This document shows positions 43,707 to 51,872 of a DNA stretch of 64,000 bases, piece after piece. Both the position numbers and the translations under genes were made by a program. The notes beneath the pieces are model-generated. The model saw nothing but the letters and a program-made list of their open reading frames with translations, did no database searches and was not told where the DNA came from. Source of the DNA: Actinokineospora terrae (GTDB taxonomy: Bacteria; Actinomycetota; Actinomycetes; Mycobacteriales; Pseudonocardiaceae); NCBI RefSeq assembly GCF_900111175.1, contig NZ_FOGI01000004.1, positions 372,001-436,000 on the forward strand. The letters run 5' to 3'. How positions within the stretch are numbered: position 1 is the stretch's first letter; each line of letters starts with the position of its first letter.

Positions 43707-45196
43707 CGCGCGCCAAGCTGGTCCTCGCCGGAGCGGCGGTCGTCTCGCTGGCGCTGCTGCTGCGGCTGTGGGGCCTCACCACGGCGAACGAGCTGTTCAT
43801 CGACGAGGTCACCTACTCCCGCCTCGCGCTCTCCGTCAGCCGCGGCGAGTGGCCCAACCTCGCCGGTGAGGCGTTCTACCTGCACCCGCCGCTCACCTTC
43901 TGGCTCAACGGGACCATCACCGGCCTCTTCGGACTGTCCCCCGACCCGACCGCGCTCGTCTTCCAGCTGCGGTGGGTGAACGCGCTGCTCGGCGCCGTGG
44001 TCGTGGCCTTGGCCTACGTCCTGCTGCTGCGCACCACCAGGCCCGCGATCGCGGTCGTCGGCGCCGTCGTGCTGGCCGCCGACCCGTTCGTGCTGCGCAA
44101 CGACAGCCGCGTGATGCTGGAGACGCCCGCGTTCGCGCTGATCCTCGCCGGCTGGCTGTGCCTGCTGGTGGGGTTGGAGAAACGCCGGTGGCTGGTCTAC
44201 GTCGGCGGCCTCCTGCTCGGGCTCGCGGTCCTGGCCAAGGACGTCTCCGCCATCCCCGCGCTGCTCCCGGTCATCCTCGCGATGGTCTGGAAGAAGACCC
44301 TCCCGCGCGCCACAGCGCTCGAGGTCCTCGGCACCACGCTGGTCCCCTACCTCGGTTACGCCATCGCGCTCGCGTTCGCCGGGCGGCTGCCGGACTGGTG
44401 GTCGCACAAGATCGGTGGGCTGCGGCGGATGGCGGGCCTGGACCAGATCAGCGGCTTCAACTCCCCCACCGCGCCCAGCCTGCTGGAGACCCTGCTCGGG
44501 CAACTCGGCCGGTTCGGCACGTCGTACCTGCTGCTCGGCCTGGCCGTGCCCGCAGGGGTGCTGGCGCTGCGCTCGGCCCGCGCCGACCGCAGGCTGGTCG
44601 GCCTGGTCGCGTCCGTGATGGGGCTGCTCGGCCTGTTCTCGCTGGCCTTCGGGACCCTCGAGGAGCAGATGGGCTACTTCGTCGTCGTGCCGGGCGTGCT
44701 CGCGCTGGGGATCGTCGCCGTGGAACTGCCCGTGCGGCTGCGGCCCGTGCTGGTGACCGCCGGGGCCGCGCTGGTCGTCACCGGTCTCGCCTTCGCCACC
44801 CACGCGCGCGGGGTCACCGACAACGGCTACCAGCAGGCCCGCGCCTACCTCGACACCCAGGTCCCGCCCGGGTCCCGGGTCGGGCTGACCACCCCGACCG
44901 CGCAGTTCGCGCTGCACTCCGGCGAGGGCAGGAACCTGCGCGTCGGCACCTGGACGTCGCTGGGCGCCCTGCACCGCTTCCGCGCCGACTACGTCCTCAC
45001 CCAGAGCCGCCCGCTCGGCCTCGGGTACGGCTACGCCTCCCCCGACCTGCTGCCCTGGCTGGCGGCCCACGCCGAGCCGGTGTTCCGCACGACCGGCCCC
45101 AGCGGCGGCAACACGGTCGTGTGGCGGCTCGACCCGACCGCGCTGGAGCGGGCCGTGCGGTCCGGTCAGCTGATCCCGGAGGTGGTGGCGCCCTGA
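43703..45196 (+). CDS. GT39/ArnT-like membrane glycosyltransferase
   Basis: 497 residues from GTG at 43703, again with a 4-nt overlap. It begins with a transmembrane helix followed by the outside loop NELFIDEVTYSRLALS and YLHPPLTFWLNG; the Asp/Glu pair and HPP motif are typical of GT-C enzymes that use polyprenyl-phosphate sugars as donors. About ten more helices follow, then an outside C-terminal domain after residue 360. It could use the lipid-linked sugar made by the first gene of the operon. Its last 31 nt overlap the convergent PH-domain gene. Confidence 0.88.
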   Translation: MTRAKLVLAGAAVVSLALLLRLWGLTTANELFIDEVTYSRLALSVSRGEWPNLAGEAFYLHPPLTFWLNGTITGLFGLSPDPTALVFQLRWVNALLGAVVVALAYVLLLRTTRPAIAVVGAVVLAADPFVLRNDSRVMLETPAFALILAGWLCLLVGLEKRRWLVYVGGLLLGLAVLAKDVSAIPALLPVILAMVWKKTLPRATALEVLGTTLVPYLGYAIALAFAGRLPDWWSHKIGGLRRMAGLDQISGFNSPTAPSLLETLLGQLGRFGTSYLLLGLAVPAGVLALRSARADRRLVGLVASVMGLLGLFSLAFGTLEEQMGYFVVVPGVLALGIVAVELPVRLRPVLVTAGAALVVTGLAFATHARGVTDNGYQQARAYLDTQVPPGSRVGLTTPTAQFALHSGEGRNLRVGTWTSLGALHRFRADYVLTQSRPLGLGYGYASPDLLPWLAAHAEPVFRTTGPSGGNTVVWRLDPTALERAVRSGQLIPEVVAP

Positions 45197-45624
45197 GGCT
45201 CGACCTGGCTGAGGAACTCCTCGATCCGCCGCTGCCTGCGGTACCCGGGGCGGTAGTGGGCGCGGTCGAGCGGGACGACCTTGTCGCCCACGGTGATGGC
45301 CGGGTACCGGTAGACCCCACGGCCGAACGGGGCCCGCGCGTCGCGCGCCCACACGCCGCTGATCTGCGACAGCTCCACCGTGCGCAGACCGCGGACGGTC
45401 CGGATGCCGAGCTTGCCGTCGCGGACGAAGCAGTACGGGAACAGCGCCTGGTACCCGGTCGCGATGGCCGTGATGGCGGCCGCGGCGACGAACATGGCCT
45501 TGTCGAGCAGGCTCTCCGGCGTCCACAGCAGCACGGCGAGCCCGACGCCGAGCAGGCACGCCGCGGACGTCCACAGCAGACCGACCCGCTCGACCGGGTG
45601 CCGGTACAGGGCAGGCGGTCTCAC
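45166..45624 (-). CDS. PH-like domain membrane protein
   Basis: 152 residues from ATG at 45624. Two transmembrane helices at about 15-34 and 40-60, then a bacterial PH-like domain (YCFVRDGKLGIRTVRGLRTVELSQISGVWARDARAPFGRGVYRYPAITVG). The 3' end overlaps the convergent glycosyltransferase by 31 nt. Its start overlaps the stop of the VOC gene by 4 nt. Function unknown. Confidence 0.82.
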   Translation of the reverse strand: MRPPALYRHPVERVGLLWTSAACLLGVGLAVLLWTPESLLDKAMFVAAAAITAIATGYQALFPYCFVRDGKLGIRTVRGLRTVELSQISGVWARDARAPFGRGVYRYPAITVGDKVVPLDRAHYRPGYRRQRRIEEFLSQVEPQGATTSGIS

Positions 45625-46028
45625 GGCCGCGCGGTGATCTGCTGCACTGCCCAGCCGTTGCCATCCGGATCGCTGAAGAAGAGGAAACCCGAGTTGTTCA
45701 GGTCGTCGTCGTCGGTCGCGGGCCGGAAACCACCCTCGCGGGAGGCGTACTGCACCTCGCCGACCTCGACCCCGCGCGCGACGAGCTCCGCATGAGCCGC
45801 GCGGATGTCATTGACCACCAGCTGCAGGCCCTGCAGCGAACCGGGCGCCATCGAACCCATGCCGATGACGATCGAGCAGCCCGAGCCGGGCGGGGTCAGC
45901 TGCGCGAACCGCACCGACCCGGCCTGGGTGTCGTGGTCGACGTGGAAACCGAGCCGGTCGGCGTAGAACGCCTTCGCCCGCTCCACGTCGCTGACCGGCA
46001 CGACGACGACTTCCAGGGTCCACCGCAT
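45621..46028 (-). CDS. VOC (glyoxalase/bleomycin-resistance) family protein
   Basis: 135 residues from ATG at 46028, which has GGAGG 5 nt upstream; an ATG four codons earlier lies inside no good site. Two beta-alpha-beta-beta-beta modules are visible: EVVVVPVSDVERAKAFYADRLGFHVD and FLFFSDPDGNGWAVQQI. Metal ligands by position would include the glutamate of the last strand, but here that place is Gln, so it may be a binding rather than catalytic member. Confidence 0.88.
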   Translation of the reverse strand: MRWTLEVVVVPVSDVERAKAFYADRLGFHVDHDTQAGSVRFAQLTPPGSGCSIVIGMGSMAPGSLQGLQLVVNDIRAAHAELVARGVEVGEVQYASREGGFRPATDDDDLNNSGFLFFSDPDGNGWAVQQITARP

Positions 46029-46078
46029 GAGGTCCTCCAACCAGCCCGGCCGAACGGCCCAAGCATGGCAGAAGGGTC

Positions 46079-47467
46079 TCAGAGCGCCTTCAGTTCCTCC
46101 GTGACATCGGCGACCGACGCCTTCGCGTCACCGAAAAGCATGGTGGTCTTCGGGTCGAAGTAGAGCGCGTTGTCCACCCCGGCGAACCCCGGCGCCATGC
46201 CGCGCTTGAGCACGATCACCGAGCGGCTCTCGTCGACGTTGAGGATCGGCATGCCGTAGATCGGCGAGTCCTGGTCGGTGCGCGCGGCCGGGTTGGTGAC
46301 GTCGTTGGCGCCGATGACCATGGCCACGTCGGTGCGGGCGAACTCGCGGTTGATGTCGTCCATCTCCTTGAGCCGCTCGTAGGGCACGTCCGCCTCGGCC
46401 AGCAGCACGTTCATGTGGCCGGGCATCCGGCCCGCGACCGGGTGGATGGCGTAGTACACCGACACCCCGCGCGACTCCAGCAGCTCGGCCATCTCCCGCA
46501 CCGCGTGCTGGGCCTGCGCCACGGCCATGCCGTAGCCGGGGACGATGATCACCTGGTTGGCGAAGGCCATCTGGATCGCGGCGTCGGAGGCGCTGGTGCG
46601 CCGGACCGTCTGGTCGCCGGTGGCCTGGGTCGTGCCGCTCCCCCCGCCGCCGAACCCGCCCGCGACGATCGCCGGGATGGACCGGTTCATCGCCTTGGCC
46701 ATCAGGTTGGTCAGGATCGTGCCGGAGGCGCCGACGATCATGCCTGCCACGATGAGCGCGGTGTTGTCCAGGGCCAGGCCCATCGCCGCGGCGCTGAGGC
46801 CGGTCAGGGCGTTGAGCAGCGAGATGACCACCGGCATGTCCGCGCCGCCGATCGGCAGCACCACCATCACGCCGAGCACGGCGGAGGCCACCAGCAGCCC
46901 GATGATCAGCAGCTGCGCGTCGCCGCCACCGATGATCACCACCGCGAAGGCGATCGAGGCCAGCAGCAGCACCAGGTTCAGCGGCTGCTGGAGCCTGCCG
47001 ATGCCGACCGGGCGACCGGTGATCACCTCTTGCAGCTTGCCGTAAGCCACCAGCGAGCCCCAGAACGAGATCGAGCCGACGATCGCGGAGAACAGGCTGG
47101 CCACCGCGACGTGCGCGGGCGAGCCGTCGAACCCGTGGCTCTCCCGGAACTCCACCCACGCGATGAGCGCGACCGCGCCGCCACCGACCCCGTTGAACAG
47201 GGCCACCATCTGCGGCATCGCGGTCATCTTCACCTGCTTGGCCGACGGCACGCCGACCGCGGTGCCGATCGCGACCCCGAGCAGGATCAACCACCAGTTG
47301 CCCATGCCGGGCGTCAGCAGGGTCGCCACGACCGCGACCCCCATGCCCGCGGCGGCGATCCAGTTGCCGCGCACCGCGGTCCGGGGACCGGTCAGGCCCA
47401 TCAAGCCGTAGATGAACAGGGCGAAGGCCACGATGTAGAGCAGCTGGATGACGACATCGCGGCTCAT
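46079..47467 (-). CDS. pntB: NAD(P) transhydrogenase subunit beta
   Basis: 462 residues from ATG at 47467. About nine membrane helices form domain II, followed by the NADP(H)-binding domain III from near residue 290 with VPGYGMAVAQAQHAVREMAELL, HPVAGRMPGHMNVLLAEA, GANDVTNPAARTD and KRGMAPGFAGVDNALYF. The complex couples proton entry to NADPH formation from NADH. Its start overlaps the previous gene by 4 nt. Confidence 0.97.
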   Translation of the reverse strand: MSRDVVIQLLYIVAFALFIYGLMGLTGPRTAVRGNWIAAAGMGVAVVATLLTPGMGNWWLILLGVAIGTAVGVPSAKQVKMTAMPQMVALFNGVGGGAVALIAWVEFRESHGFDGSPAHVAVASLFSAIVGSISFWGSLVAYGKLQEVITGRPVGIGRLQQPLNLVLLLASIAFAVVIIGGGDAQLLIIGLLVASAVLGVMVVLPIGGADMPVVISLLNALTGLSAAAMGLALDNTALIVAGMIVGASGTILTNLMAKAMNRSIPAIVAGGFGGGGSGTTQATGDQTVRRTSASDAAIQMAFANQVIIVPGYGMAVAQAQHAVREMAELLESRGVSVYYAIHPVAGRMPGHMNVLLAEADVPYERLKEMDDINREFARTDVAMVIGANDVTNPAARTDQDSPIYGMPILNVDESRSVIVLKRGMAPGFAGVDNALYFDPKTTMLFGDAKASVADVTEELKAL

Positions 47468-47784
47468 CGCTGCTCCTTCTTCTGGTTGGTCTTGCTCCCA
47501 CCCGCCCGCCCTGGCGCCTTGAACATCGACAACATCCGGTCGGTGACCAAGAAGCCGCCGATGACGTTGATGGTGCCGAAGGCGATGGCGATGACCAGCA
47601 GGATCTTGTCGAGCACACCCTCGGCACCGAGCCCGGCGACGATCAGCCCGCCCAGCAGGACGATGCCGTGGATGGCGTTGGTGCCGGACATCAGCGGGGT
47701 GTGCAGGGTGTTGGGGACCTTCGAGATCACCGCGAAACCCACGAAACCCGCGAGCACCAGGATGGCGAGGTTCTGCACGAGCAT
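47464..47784 (-). CDS. pntAb: NAD(P) transhydrogenase subunit alpha, part 2 (membrane)
   Basis: 106 residues from ATG at 47784, which directly follows the TAG of the previous gene. Three to four helices with SKVPNTLHTPLMSGTNAIHGIVLLGG, the typical motif of the alpha-subunit membrane domain. In this three-gene form of the enzyme the alpha chain is split in two. The C-terminal tail GGSKTNQKKEQR is cytoplasmic. Confidence 0.95.
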   Translation of the reverse strand: MLVQNLAILVLAGFVGFAVISKVPNTLHTPLMSGTNAIHGIVLLGGLIVAGLGAEGVLDKILLVIAIAFGTINVIGGFLVTDRMLSMFKAPGRAGGSKTNQKKEQR

Positions 47785-48873
47785 CTAGACCTCCTGCCCG
47801 GTGACGCAGGCACCCGCGACCACCTCGTCGGTGAAGTCGAGCGCGAGCGCCCCGTCCTTGGCCACCAGCAGGTCCAGCAGCGCGGCGACGTTGCGGGCGT
47901 AGAGCTCGCTGGCGTGCTCGGGCATGGTGGCGGGCAGGTTCAGCGGCGCGGCGATGGTCACCGCGTGCTCGACGACGACCGCGCCGGGACTGGTGAGCTC
48001 GCAGTTGCCGCCGGACTCCCCGGCCAGGTCGACCACCACGCTGCCCGCGCGCATCCCCTGCACCGCCTCGGCGGTGACCAGCGTCGGCGCGGTGCGGCCG
48101 GGCACCTGGGCGGTGGTGATCACCGCGTCGAACCCGGTGATCGCCTTGGCCAGTTGCCGTTGCTGCTCGGCGCGTTCGTCGTCGGTCAGCGCGCGGGCGT
48201 ACCCGCCGCTGCCGGTCGCCTCGATGCCCAGGTCCAACCACTGCGCGCCGACCGAGCGGACCTGGTCGGCGACCTCGGGCCGCACGTCGTAGCCGGTGGT
48301 GTGCGCGCCGAGCCTGCGCGCGGTCGCCAGCGCCTGCAAGCCCGCGACGCCGACGCCGAGCACGAGGACTTTCGCGGGCGGGACCGTTCCCGCGGCGGTG
48401 GTCAGCATCGGGAAAAACCGGGTCAGGTGCTCCGCGGCCACCAACGCGGCTCGATATCCGCCGACATTGGCCTGCGAGGACAGCGCGTCCATCGACTGGG
48501 CGCGGGAAATGCGCGGGATCGACTCCATCGCGAACGCCGTCACGCCCGCCGCGCGCAGCGCTTGCGCCTTTTCCGGCTGGGTCAACGGGGCGAGGAAGCC
48601 GATGAACACCGCACCGGCGCGGAGTCTGGCGATCTCGTCGTCGGTCGGCACCGCGACCTTGACCACCACGTCGGCCGACCACGGGTCGCCCAGCGTCGCT
48701 CCCGAGTGGACATACGCGTCGTCGGGGATGAGCGCCGCCGAGCCTGCGCCTGGCTCGACGACCACGGAGATGTTCCTGGCGGCCAGCCGCTCGACCACCT
48801 TCGGCACGAGCGCGACCCGCCGCTCGCCCCCGGCGGTCTCAGCGGGCACGCCCACCACTGTGTTGGCGGTCAC
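47785..48873 (-). CDS. pntAa: NAD(P) transhydrogenase subunit alpha, part 1 (NAD-binding)
   Basis: 362 residues from GTG at 48873. Domain I pattern: PAETAGGERRVALVPKVVERLA, SRAQSMDALSSQANVGGYRAAL, the NAD-binding VLVLGVGVAGLQALATARRLGA near residues 168-190, and ITTAQVPGR. No usable ribosome-binding site precedes the GTG; instead an inverted repeat GTACA-GT-TGTAC lies 1-13 nt upstream and TACAAC stands about where a -10 box of a leaderless message would be. Confidence 0.95.
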   Translation of the reverse strand: MTANTVVGVPAETAGGERRVALVPKVVERLAARNISVVVEPGAGSAALIPDDAYVHSGATLGDPWSADVVVKVAVPTDDEIARLRAGAVFIGFLAPLTQPEKAQALRAAGVTAFAMESIPRISRAQSMDALSSQANVGGYRAALVAAEHLTRFFPMLTTAAGTVPPAKVLVLGVGVAGLQALATARRLGAHTTGYDVRPEVADQVRSVGAQWLDLGIEATGSGGYARALTDDERAEQQRQLAKAITGFDAVITTAQVPGRTAPTLVTAEAVQGMRAGSVVVDLAGESGGNCELTSPGAVVVEHAVTIAAPLNLPATMPEHASELYARNVAALLDLLVAKDGALALDFTDEVVAGACVTGQEV

Positions 48874-48874
48874 A

Positions 48875-48886
48875 GTACAGTTGTAC
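48875..48886 (-). promoter_or_regulatory. Inverted repeat abutting the pntAa start codon
   Basis: GTACA-GT-TGTAC, perfect 5-bp arms, directly upstream of the GTG. On the gene strand TACAAC falls 6 nt before the GTG, fitting a -10 element of a leaderless transcript. A repressor bound here would block the promoter. Proposal only. Confidence 0.4.
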
Positions 48887-49418
48887 CATTTGCGGCCGCC
48901 GACCGCTGGTCATCACCAGTTGCCACTCGGCATCCGCGGGCGGCGGCCCGGTCCACTCCGCGGGCCGCCGGGAAATGTCGCCGATAGTAGGCCGGAAATC
49001 CGCACCGCCGATTTACCCGGGGAATACCCACGGTGGGTCCGGACGTCATGACCATCGCGCACCACGTACCGCCGAAAAGACGCGAAAAGAACCCTTTGAT
49101 GGTGTTCCGAGCGGCGCAGTTGCCCGCACTGCTCCACTCGATGGGCAATGCGTGTGAAGCAGATCACAGCCGGTTGTCCCGGATCGCGCACACCGATAGC
49201 TTTCAGAGGGTAATGGGGGCTCACCATCGCGAATGACCCGGAGCGCACGGCTTCGGGAACTGGGGAACGCGAGAGGCTGATCTAAGGTCACGCAGTCGGT
49301 CGTGGCCTGCGCCCGCGCAGCGCGTTCTGGGGTGAACACAGCGTCTGCGCGGCAAGCGGTCCACTCGCGTCGATCGCACCGCCACCGAGCGTGGCCGACC
49401 TTGTGAGGTTTGACGACC
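48887..49418 (+). other. 532-bp non-coding region upstream of the HTH-ATPase gene
   Basis: No gene I would defend. A possible promoter is TTGTCC (49174-49179), 17-bp spacer, TAGCTT (49197-49202), which would give a 210-nt leader for the gene at 49419. A short open frame at 49033-49236 has mixed codon use and no good ribosome-binding site. Confidence 0.5.
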
Positions 49419-50669
49419 ATGCACACAGCACGATCAACCGGGGCACTGCGGGCGGAACGCCCGGCCACCGAGCTCGGCGAGTTCCTGCTGGCGACCCGGC
49501 TGCGCCGCGGGATGACGCAGTCGCGCCTCGCGGTGCGCTCGGGGGTCAGCGAGCGCACCATCCGCGACCTCGAACTCGGCAAGGTCGAGCGGCCGCGCAA
49601 GCAAACCCTGCTGCTGCTCGCCCGCGCGTTGCACATGAGCCCGTCGGACCACCTGCGGTTGCAGTCCGGCGGCGGCGTACCCGCCACGGCCTCACAGCTG
49701 CCGCCCACCGCCGCCGCGCCGCTGGTCGGCCGGGACCGGGTGGTCACCGGGGTGGTCGAGCTGCTCACCACCGGCGGGCACCGCTGGGTGTCCCTGGTCG
49801 GCGTCGCCGGTGTCGGCAAGAGCAGGGTCGCGGCCGAGGTGGCCAGGGCGCTGCACGACGCGGTGCCCGACCCGGTGTGGTGGGTCGACCCGGGCGCGAG
49901 CCCGGCGCCGCTGCCCGGCACCGTCGCCGACCTGCTGCTCGGCGGCGCGAGCCCGCGGCTGGCCGAGCTGGCCGGACTGGTCGGCGACACCCCGGCGTAC
50001 CTGATGGTCGACGACCGGGTGCCCGGCCGGGTGCCCGAGTCGGGCCTGGCCGAGCTGCTGAGCCGATGCCCCCGGCTGCGGCTGCTCACCACCGCGCGCG
50101 TGCCCTCGGCCCGGCCGGAGGCGCACACCGTCGCGCTGCGGCCGCTGGCCGCGCGCGGTGACGGGCCGGACTCGCCCGCGACCAGGCTGCTGGTCTCGCG
50201 GTTGCGCGCCCAGGGCCAGGACCGCTCGTTCCCGGCCGCCGAGCTGCGCGAGCTGTGCGACGCGCTCGACGGCGTCCCGGCCGCGCTGATCGCCGCGGCC
50301 AGCTGGTTCCCGCTCTACCCGCTGCCGCGGCTGGTCGAGGCGGCCCGCCGCGACCCGTTCCAGCTCACCACCCCGGCCGGGCCCGCCACCCGGCGCGTGG
50401 TCGGCGACCTGCGCGCGGCGGTGACCGCGACGCTCGACGGGCTGCGCGGGTCCGACACCGCGCTGCTGGCCGCGCTCGTCGGCCCCGGCCGGTCGGTGCG
50501 CGACGTGGCCCGCGAGCGCGGCGTCCCGGAGCAGGTGGCCGCGGCGGCGTTGCACCGGTTGCTCCAGGCCGGTCTGATCCGGCCGACCGGGGTGCCCGGG
50601 GAGTTCCGCGCGCTGAACATGGTCCGGTCGCTGCTGGCCCCGCGCCGGGTGGGACCGCCCCGGCGGTGA
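49419..50669 (+). CDS. XRE-type regulator with STAND/NB-ARC-like ATPase domain
   Basis: 416 residues from ATG at 49419 (a TTG three codons earlier is possible). Residues about 20-80 are a Cro/CI helix-turn-helix (LATRLRRGMTQSRLAVRSGVSERTIRDLELGKVERPRKQTLLLLARAL). A P-loop follows, LVGVAGVGKSRVAAEV near 128-143, then YLMVDD (Walker B) and a LLTTARVPS sensor, as in NB-ARC ATPases of AfsR/SARP-like regulators. The usual C-terminal TPR region is absent or short, so the protein is compact for the class. It stands upstream of three small genes and may control them. Confidence 0.88.
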   Translation: MHTARSTGALRAERPATELGEFLLATRLRRGMTQSRLAVRSGVSERTIRDLELGKVERPRKQTLLLLARALHMSPSDHLRLQSGGGVPATASQLPPTAAAPLVGRDRVVTGVVELLTTGGHRWVSLVGVAGVGKSRVAAEVARALHDAVPDPVWWVDPGASPAPLPGTVADLLLGGASPRLAELAGLVGDTPAYLMVDDRVPGRVPESGLAELLSRCPRLRLLTTARVPSARPEAHTVALRPLAARGDGPDSPATRLLVSRLRAQGQDRSFPAAELRELCDALDGVPAALIAAASWFPLYPLPRLVEAARRDPFQLTTPAGPATRRVVGDLRAAVTATLDGLRGSDTALLAALVGPGRSVRDVARERGVPEQVAAAALHRLLQAGLIRPTGVPGEFRALNMVRSLLAPRRVGPPRR

Positions 50670-50920
50670 CCCGGCGGCAGCCCCGACCCCGGGCGCCGGG
50701 CGTCGGGGCTGCCCCGCGAGCGTCTCCGACTGGAGATGATCCGTGCCTGGTATCGGCCTACAGCCCGGCCGGGCCACTTCGCCGGTGCGCACCGGTGTCG
50801 CGGTCCGGTTGGTCAGCCCCGCACCGGACCGCGGTCAGGGTGGGATTCCCCCCTCGACCGGCGGTACCGTCGGTCGACGGCCGCGGCGAACGCGGGCGCG
50901 AGCGGGACGGGGGCAGGCCC

Positions 50921-51262
50921 ATGGCAGGCGAGTTCGACAGCACCAGGGAGACCATCGCGGAGGTGGCCGAGTCGGCCGCGGCGCACGCGGGCAAGATCGC
51001 GGTGATCATCGCGGACGCGGTGCGCGACATCGCCAAGGAGGTCGGCGCCTGGGTCACCGAGGTGGTCGACGCGGGCGCGGCGGCCAGGGACTCGGCGGGT
51101 GGGCACGGGGACGTCGTCGACACCCCGGTCGCCCCCGAGCCGGTCGTCGACACCGAGCCGGTCGTCACGCCGGAGCCGGTGGTCGACACCGGGGCGGGTG
51201 TCGGCGCCGAGCAGGCCGGTGACGCCGGGGCGGCCGGTGGCGGGGCGGCGCGGGAGCGGTAG
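50921..51262 (+). CDS. Small protein with helical start and Pro/Val/Asp-rich tail
   Basis: 113 residues from ATG at 50921; ribosome-binding site weak (GGGGGCAGG). Residues 1-55 are an amphipathic helix-rich part (TIAEVAESAAAHAGKIAVIIADAVRDIAKEVGAWVTEVVDAG). The tail has the imperfect repeat EPVVDT three times and ends in Ala/Gly runs. No signal peptide. I do not recognise it. Codon use looks genuine. Confidence 0.65.
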   Translation: MAGEFDSTRETIAEVAESAAAHAGKIAVIIADAVRDIAKEVGAWVTEVVDAGAAARDSAGGHGDVVDTPVAPEPVVDTEPVVTPEPVVDTGAGVGAEQAGDAGAAGGGAARER

Positions 51263-51287
51263 CCAGTCGATCGGGTGATCACTCTAC

Positions 51288-51299
51288 TGTGGACTCGCC
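51288..51299 (+). promoter_or_regulatory. TGTGGACTCGCC element upstream of the first small secreted gene (copy 1)
   Basis: This 12-mer ends 69 nt before the ATG at 51369; an identical 12-mer ends 66 nt before the ATG at 51873. Both genes also share ACTAGGAGC over the ribosome-binding site. The match at equal distance suggests a common promoter or binding site. Confidence 0.5.
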
Positions 51300-51368
51300 G
51301 CGGGTCGCGGGTTCTGCCAGGCTGCTAGCCGCTGTCAATCCCCTGCTGGACTAGGAGCAGAAAACCGC

Positions 51369-51584
51369 ATGCGCACAACAGTTCTGCGCCTCGGAACCGC
51401 ACTCGGTTTCGTCGCGTTCACCCTCGGCCTGGCGACCGCGACCGCGACGAGCGCGGCGGCCGAGACCACCGACGGCGGTGTCGCGGGCGAGTCGATCGTG
51501 CCGGACCTGACCATCAACGTGATCAACGCCGACTCGGTGAACGTGGCCAGCCCACTGATCGACCTCACCGGGACCAACCCCTGA
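51369..51584 (+). CDS. Small secreted protein
   Basis: 71 residues from ATG at 51369 with AGGAG upstream. Signal peptide MRTTVLRLGTALGFVAFTLGLATATATSAAA, cleavage expected near residue 31, leaving about 40 residues (ETTDGGVAGESIVPDLTINVINADSVNVASPLIDLTGTNP). No cysteine. The N-terminus resembles that of the next secreted protein (MRKAALRLGF), so the two may be related. A strong terminator follows at once. Role unknown; a surface peptide is likely. Confidence 0.8.
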   Translation: MRTTVLRLGTALGFVAFTLGLATATATSAAAETTDGGVAGESIVPDLTINVINADSVNVASPLIDLTGTNP

Positions 51585-51600
51585 TCGGAGCAGTGCGAGC

Positions 51601-51637
51601 ACGCCGGGCCGGGGCTTTCGCTCCGGCCCGGCGTTTT
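51601..51637 (+). terminator. Intrinsic terminator after the small secreted gene
   Basis: ACGCCGGGCCGG (51601-51612) pairs with CCGGCCCGGCGT (51623-51634), 10-nt loop, followed by TTTTTG. One of the few with a true T-run in this window. Confidence 0.92.
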
Positions 51638-51794
51638 TGTGATCACGCCACCCACGAAAGGGTGTCCTCCTATCGTGGGCGCGGCGATCAGTGAGTTCCG
51701 CTCACCGCAGCCGGCTTCTTCCCCCGAAGGTGTACCAATCGCAGCACAAGGGCCATCCGGGCGCGAAATTCGATCACGAACGTGGCCACCCCAA

Positions 51795-51806
51795 TGTGGA
51801 CTCGCC
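51795..51806 (+). promoter_or_regulatory. TGTGGACTCGCC element upstream of the Leu/Asp-rich gene (copy 2)
   Basis: Identical to 51288-51299 and at nearly the same distance from its start codon (66 versus 69 nt). See the first copy for the shared features. Confidence 0.5.
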
Positions 51807-51872
51807 AGGGCCATTGTCCCTCTGGAACGCTCATGAGTGTCCAATTCGGCCAGTCACTAGGAGCTCTTCCCC

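Noticed and set aside
49033..49236. 67-codon open frame starting GTG upstream of the HTH-ATPase gene
   Set aside because: Third-position GC is mixed, no Shine-Dalgarno sequence, and the peptide shows no recognisable feature. Not excluded, but unsupported.
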